The translations under genes and the position numbers were made by a program. From Armatimonadota bacterium (GTDB lineage Bacteria; Bacillota; Desulfotomaculia; Desulfotomaculales; Nap2-2B), in assembly GCA_023511535.1 (NCBI GenBank), contig JAIMBK010000032.1, positions 1-35,551 on the forward strand: a stretch of DNA of 35,551 bases. Reading direction: 5' to 3'. This document shows, one piece after another, positions 32,771-35,551 of the stretch (position 1 is the first letter of the stretch; every line of letters begins with the position of its first letter). The notes under the pieces are model-generated. The model worked only from the letters and a program-made list of their open reading frames with translations. It was not told the origin of the DNA and did not search any database.

Positions 32771-33304
32771 CTAAAGTTTCGCCGTTTTCGGCCTGTTTGC
32801 TCGAAAAGCTAATATTTCTGCCCTTGCTTCCCGTAATTTTTCCTGGTAAACTGTCCTAAACCAACCTAACCGGCTCCTCGTCGGCGGATCTGATTTTAGT
32901 TTATCAGCTACTTTGCAAATGGCCTCAATCATTTCCCCTGGGCCATAGCCCAGCTTCCTGGCTAAATCCAGGGCAACCGGCAGCAAATCAAGGAAACCTG
33001 TCCGGAGAAAGTATGACTTAAGCTCGGCTACCTCCTGCTCACCAGAATCTTTTTCCCGGACAGACGGACACAGCCTGTCCCAAAAAACTTTGTACTCGTC
33101 GCAATGCCTGAAAACATAGCCGCGCTTGGCCATTTCCTTTTGCCCCCGGACAATTGCCCCGGGGCTAAGACCAGTTAAGGAGGAGATTTCTCGAACGCTA
33201 ATTTTTACCCATTGTCTGCCATTTGACCGGGCCAGAACTGCCAGGGTAAGCTTTAACTCGGCCGGATCATTGATCTTTAGCAGGCATTCAAAAACGTTCT
33301 CCAC
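32771..33304 (-). CDS. Winged-helix transposon accessory protein
   Basis: The 177-residue protein has an N-terminal winged HTH (ELKLTLAVLARSNGRQWVKI, LSPGAIVRGQKEMAKRGYVF) and a helical C-terminal half with GYGPGEMIEAICKVADKL..WFRTVYQEKLREAR. It resembles DnaD/replication-initiator-like HTH proteins. It is the third gene of the cassette, 18 bases after the ATPase. Its role may be target or end recognition, or regulation; this is inference. Confidence 0.65.
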   Translation of the reverse strand: MENVFECLLKINDPAELKLTLAVLARSNGRQWVKISVREISSLTGLSPGAIVRGQKEMAKRGYVFRHCDEYKVFWDRLCPSVREKDSGEQEVAELKSYFLRTGFLDLLPVALDLARKLGYGPGEMIEAICKVADKLKSDPPTRSRLGWFRTVYQEKLREARAEILAFRANRPKTAKL

Positions 33305-33322
33305 CTGGTATATCCGCCCTTT

Positions 33323-34123
33323 TTAAAAATTTAACTCCTGCTGGGCCTGGTAGACCACTTCTTCGTCGATCTGTTTTTGTCTTTTCGCGCAAGCGCATAA
33401 AAGACAGGCCGTCATCAGATTGTTTACCAGCCGGGGCAACCCGTTGGTGATTGAATAAATCGCCGCATAGGCAGCCGGGGTGATTATCTCTTCGGACAAC
33501 CCGGCCAGCTTGAACCTGCTCTGGCAGTAAAAAGGCAACTCTTCTTCCTTTAACCCGTGCAAAAAGTAATGCACCGTCAGCCTCTGCCGCAAGGGGTTGT
33601 TGACGTTTAAGGAGAGTTTGTTTCTGATCAGCGGCTGCCCGGCGAGGATCAAAACAAAAGGGTTTTTGGAGTCCATCTGAAAATTAAAGAGCAATCTTAA
33701 GTCTTCCAGCACCTTGTTAGAAGCAAGCTGGATCTCGTCTAAGATAATCACCGGCGTAATCCGCCGGTCATAATAAAGGGAAGAAATAGCTTGCTGGATC
33801 TGGTGGAAGAGGGCCACCTTCTTGTACCTGGGTTCTTCCCCCAAAGTCAGCGCCAAACCCTGGTAGAATTCCAGCACCGTCACCGTGGACAGGGCGAAGT
33901 AGCAAACCTTAAACAGCGCCGGGTTCAAACTGGCGGCGTACCTGCCCAGGGCCGCCGACTTGCCCGCTCCGGACTCCCCGGCCAAAAGCCCGATCCCCCT
34001 TACCTCCTGCAGGTATTTGAGCCGGGAGTCCAACTCCTTTAAACAGGCGCTTAAAAACAGGTGCTCCGGAGGGATTTCTTTTGTAAAAGGATTATGCTTT
34101 AAGCCAAAAAACTGCTTAAACAT
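33323..34123 (-). CDS. ExeA/TniB-like AAA+ ATPase of transposon
   Basis: The 266-residue AAA+ ATPase opens MFKQFFGLKHNPF, the ExeA-type N-terminus. Walker A is GESGAGKS (49-56), Walker B VIILDEIQ (Asp129, Glu130), sensor region LILAGQP, and a C-terminal lid NGLPRLVNNLM. Such ATPases (TnsC, TniB, MuB-like) select targets and activate a DDE transposase. ATG 34123 shares its A with the transposase stop (TGATG), and GAAGGTGA precedes it. A TTG at 34126 is a less likely start. Confidence 0.88.
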   Translation of the reverse strand: MFKQFFGLKHNPFTKEIPPEHLFLSACLKELDSRLKYLQEVRGIGLLAGESGAGKSAALGRYAASLNPALFKVCYFALSTVTVLEFYQGLALTLGEEPRYKKVALFHQIQQAISSLYYDRRITPVIILDEIQLASNKVLEDLRLLFNFQMDSKNPFVLILAGQPLIRNKLSLNVNNPLRQRLTVHYFLHGLKEEELPFYCQSRFKLAGLSEEIITPAAYAAIYSITNGLPRLVNNLMTACLLCACAKRQKQIDEEVVYQAQQELNF

Positions 34124-34690
34124 CAATCTTCACCTTCTTCGGCAAGTAAGCTGGTAAAGGAAATACTCGCCACGGGAGCGCCTGGCGCAGGCGTCCGCTC
34201 TTCCGGATCTTTTGCCGGCCGCCCCCGCCCCTTTCTTTTTACGTGGGCGTTGTCGTGGAAATTCACCTGCCGGGCCTCCCCCACTTTTATCCCGTCCTGG
34301 TACAAAAACACTGGCCGGGCGGGGTTGGCCAGCCACTCGGGTTCGTACCTTACCTCCACCCGGGAGTTGGCCAGCTGGGGAGGAGCTTCATAAAGAATTT
34401 TTTCCAAAGAAAAGGTGCCGTCGTGGTTTACCTTCCGGCTGACCCGCAAAAGGAAATACTCCTCCAGGAGCGCCGGATCGGTAAGGACGTTTAAGCGGTG
34501 CGCCTGGGACATAAAGTAATCTAAGGGGCTCATGTTCAAAGTGCGGTGAATTTTCCGCTGGTAATCTTCATCTAACCATTGCCAGAAACGTAGATTGAGC
34601 TCCTCTAAAGTTTTGATTTTTTCCGGAACGAGGGCGCTTAAAAACCGAAGGCGAACGGTTTTAAAAAATCTTTCAATTTTTCCCTTTTTA
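34123..34690 (-). pseudogene. DDE (Mu/rve-type) transposase, C-terminal fragment
   Basis: The frame open to about 34690 reads GKIERFFKTVRLRFLSALVP, then EELNLRFWQWLDEDYQRKIH before the internal ATG at 34539. It ends with a Mu-C-like beta barrel (SRVEVRYEPEWL..VFLYQDGIKVGEARQVN) and a basic tail. GKIERFF contains the last catalytic Glu of the DDE triad. The two catalytic Asp residues and N-terminal HTH are missing because the gene is cut by the palindromic element at 34682-34713. Confidence 0.75.
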
Positions 34691-34713
34691 TGTAGAGCTC
34701 TACATAAAAAGGG
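34682..34713. repeat. 32-bp perfect palindrome at the junction
   Basis: The half-site CCCTTTTTATGTAGAG (34682-34697) is followed at once by its exact reverse complement (34698-34713). It contains TTATGTAGAGC, the same sequence as the 12-base inverted repeat at 34731/34784. It looks like two element ends joined back to back at the point where the transposase frame is lost. Confidence 0.85.
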
Positions 34714-34730
34714 TTATGGAGAGTAAAAGT

Positions 34731-34795
34731 TTATGTAGAGCCAACCCCTGAAACAGGTTAAGATATTGAATCAAAACCGGATCGGCTCTACATAA
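34731..34795. repeat. 12-bp inverted repeat flanking 41 bases
   Basis: TTATGTAGAGCC (34731-34742) and GGCTCTACATAA (34784-34795) are perfect reverse complements. They lie between the palindrome and the 3' end of the tyrosine recombinase gene, and are candidate recombinase binding sites at the element end. Confidence 0.75.
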
Positions 34796-34801
34796 CGATA
34801 T

Positions 34802-35545
34802 TTATTTCCCTAAATTCTGTAACCACTCCAACAAGTCCGCATTTTGCTGCCATACCGGCAACTCATCGGATACCACATCGGCATACGCTTTTTCCAGTGC
34901 CTTTCTCTTCATGCTACTATCGGCCTTGGCATAAATTTCAGTTGTTTGAACATTGACGTGGCCAAGCAGGTCACGGATGTAAATCAGATTAACGCCGGAC
35001 TGGAGCAAATGCATGGCTTTGCTGTGACGCAGGACATGGGGCGAAATTGCATCCGGGAAACATTCCGGAAACAGCTCTTTTGCCTTACTGAAATACTTTT
35101 TCAGGATGTATGCTATTCCCGATCGGGTCAACTTGTTGCCCCCGCTGTTGCGAAATAGCGGGTATTCGTTGCATTGAGGCAAATAAAGCTTGTTATCTTT
35201 CAGGTATTGTTCGAGTAATTTGACCATAGGCTCCATGAGGGGAACGATCCTGGTTTTATTGCCCTTTCCTGTAAGCTTGACGGTTGCCGGTGGATGAAGC
35301 CTTATGTCCGCCACTTTCACATCGGCAATTTCCTGCACCCTGGCGCCGCTGTCATAAATCAGGCTGAGCAGAACCAGATCCCGTCTCCCGTCTTTCGTAT
35401 TTCTATCCGGCATGTCCAGCAGATTTTTAATGGCGTCGAGGTTCAGATAGTTGATTGATTTCTTCCTGACCTTCTGTGAACGGTCAATAGTTTTGGATGA
35501 AAAATGGCCAATAATTTTGGACGATTTTTTCCAGTTAATTAACAA
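34802..35545 (-). CDS. Tyrosine recombinase of a transposable element, N-terminally truncated
   Basis: The 247-residue frame has a complete tyrosine recombinase catalytic domain: SGARVQEIADV (Arg), the HVLRHSKAMHLLQ box (His, Arg), LLGHVNVQTTEIYAKAD (His and Tyr). Relatives are about 330 residues with an N-terminal core-binding domain, often in groups of recombinases. Here the natural sequence seems to begin at KVRKKSINYLNLDAIKNLL (about 35474). The first 24 residues (MLINWKKSSKIIGHFSSKTI plus DRSQ) are translated from the adjacent IS-like end, so the gene is probably inactive. Confidence 0.75.
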   Translation of the reverse strand: MLINWKKSSKIIGHFSSKTIDRSQKVRKKSINYLNLDAIKNLLDMPDRNTKDGRRDLVLLSLIYDSGARVQEIADVKVADIRLHPPATVKLTGKGNKTRIVPLMEPMVKLLEQYLKDNKLYLPQCNEYPLFRNSGGNKLTRSGIAYILKKYFSKAKELFPECFPDAISPHVLRHSKAMHLLQSGVNLIYIRDLLGHVNVQTTEIYAKADSSMKRKALEKAYADVVSDELPVWQQNADLLEWLQNLGK

Positions 35546-35551
35546 AGAGAT
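35475..35551. mobile_element. Terminus of an IS21-like element (partial)
   Basis: From TGTGAACGG at 35475 the DNA contains two imperfect 24-base tandem units, GGTCAATAGTTTTGGATG... and GGCCAATAATTTTGGACG.... TG-starting ends with multiple internal repeats of TTTTGGAC type are characteristic of IS21-family insertion sequences. The transposase genes would lie beyond the window. Family assignment is from memory of end structure only. Confidence 0.4.

Larger units (their letters stand above)
32568..34690 (-). mobile_element. Mu/Tn7-type transposon (partial): ATPase and accessory gene intact, transposase broken
   Basis: The left end is put at TGTAGGTTCTCATTTTAG (32568), exactly where the tape-measure reading frame is lost. 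Inside, on the minus strand, are a transposase C-terminus, an ExeA/TniB-like ATPase and a winged-helix protein in overlapping or close order. The right side is lost at about 34690, where a second element begins. The matching right terminal repeat is not in the window. Confidence 0.6.

Overview
The window looks like a chromosomal segment of a thermophilic, Gram-positive Peptococcaceae-type bacterium (Pelotomaculum / Desulfotomaculum / Desulfofundulus group). The inference rests on a methylmalonyl-CoA pathway operon laid out as in propionate-oxidising syntrophs and sulfate reducers, strong AGGAGG ribosome binding sites, frequent GTG/TTG starts, moderately high GC, and Firmicutes-type ComFB, YlaI-like and UPF0182 genes. 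The species cannot be fixed from the sequence alone.

Region 1 (1-7975, + strand) is the propionate / methylmalonyl-CoA operon. It holds the last codons of a probable sucC, then sucD, methylmalonyl-CoA mutase large and small (B12) subunits, methylmalonyl-CoA epimerase, a biotin-dependent carboxyltransferase (12S / decarboxylase alpha type), malate dehydrogenase and a 5S-type oxaloacetate/pyruvate carboxyltransferase. Together they interconvert propionyl-CoA, methylmalonyl-CoA, succinyl-CoA, succinate, malate, oxaloacetate and pyruvate. The spacers carry several families of intergenic inverted repeats. A terminator candidate lies near 8220-8244.

Region 2 (about 8280-12544, +) is a phosphate-acquisition block: pstS, pstC and pstA behind a clear series of TTAAC boxes with 11-bp period (PhoP-type). 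pstB and phoU are not here. A STAS-domain protein and a zinc-dependent phospholipase C-like protein follow, each preceded by weaker 11-bp-phased TTAACA/ATAACA-like boxes, which suggests a phosphate-starvation cassette. Two small AT-rich genes (a Cys-rich protein and a coiled-coil membrane protein) come next.

Region 3 (13410-21721, mostly - strand) is ordinary chromosome: a GT4 glycosyltransferase, a membrane-anchored unknown, ComFB, a HAD phosphatase, 6-phosphofructokinase, a His-tailed mini membrane protein, a UPF0182 membrane protein, a YlaI-like zinc ribbon and a GalT-like protein.

Region 4 (21932-32567) starts with tRNA-Trp under a consensus promoter and continues into an integrated phage or phage-satellite element: tyrosine integrase and an unknown zinc-ribbon protein on -, then divergently an XRE regulator, an excisionase-like protein, a P4-type primase-helicase, a repeat-rich possible origin, small phage proteins, terminase small and large subunits, coiled-coil proteins and a broken tape-measure gene. 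No portal, capsid, protease or lysis gene is seen. A tandem pair of 11-bp boxes (TTGGGGATAGT twice) occurs both next to the integrase end and 5.46 kb away after the primase. They are candidate integrase arm sites or element boundaries.

Region 5 (32568-35551) is a nest of mobile elements. A transposon (Mu-type transposase C-terminus, ExeA/TniB-like ATPase, winged-helix protein) interrupts the tape-measure gene. Its transposase is cut by a tyrosine-recombinase element with palindromic ends, whose recombinase gene is in turn cut by what looks like the end of an IS21-family element running off the window.
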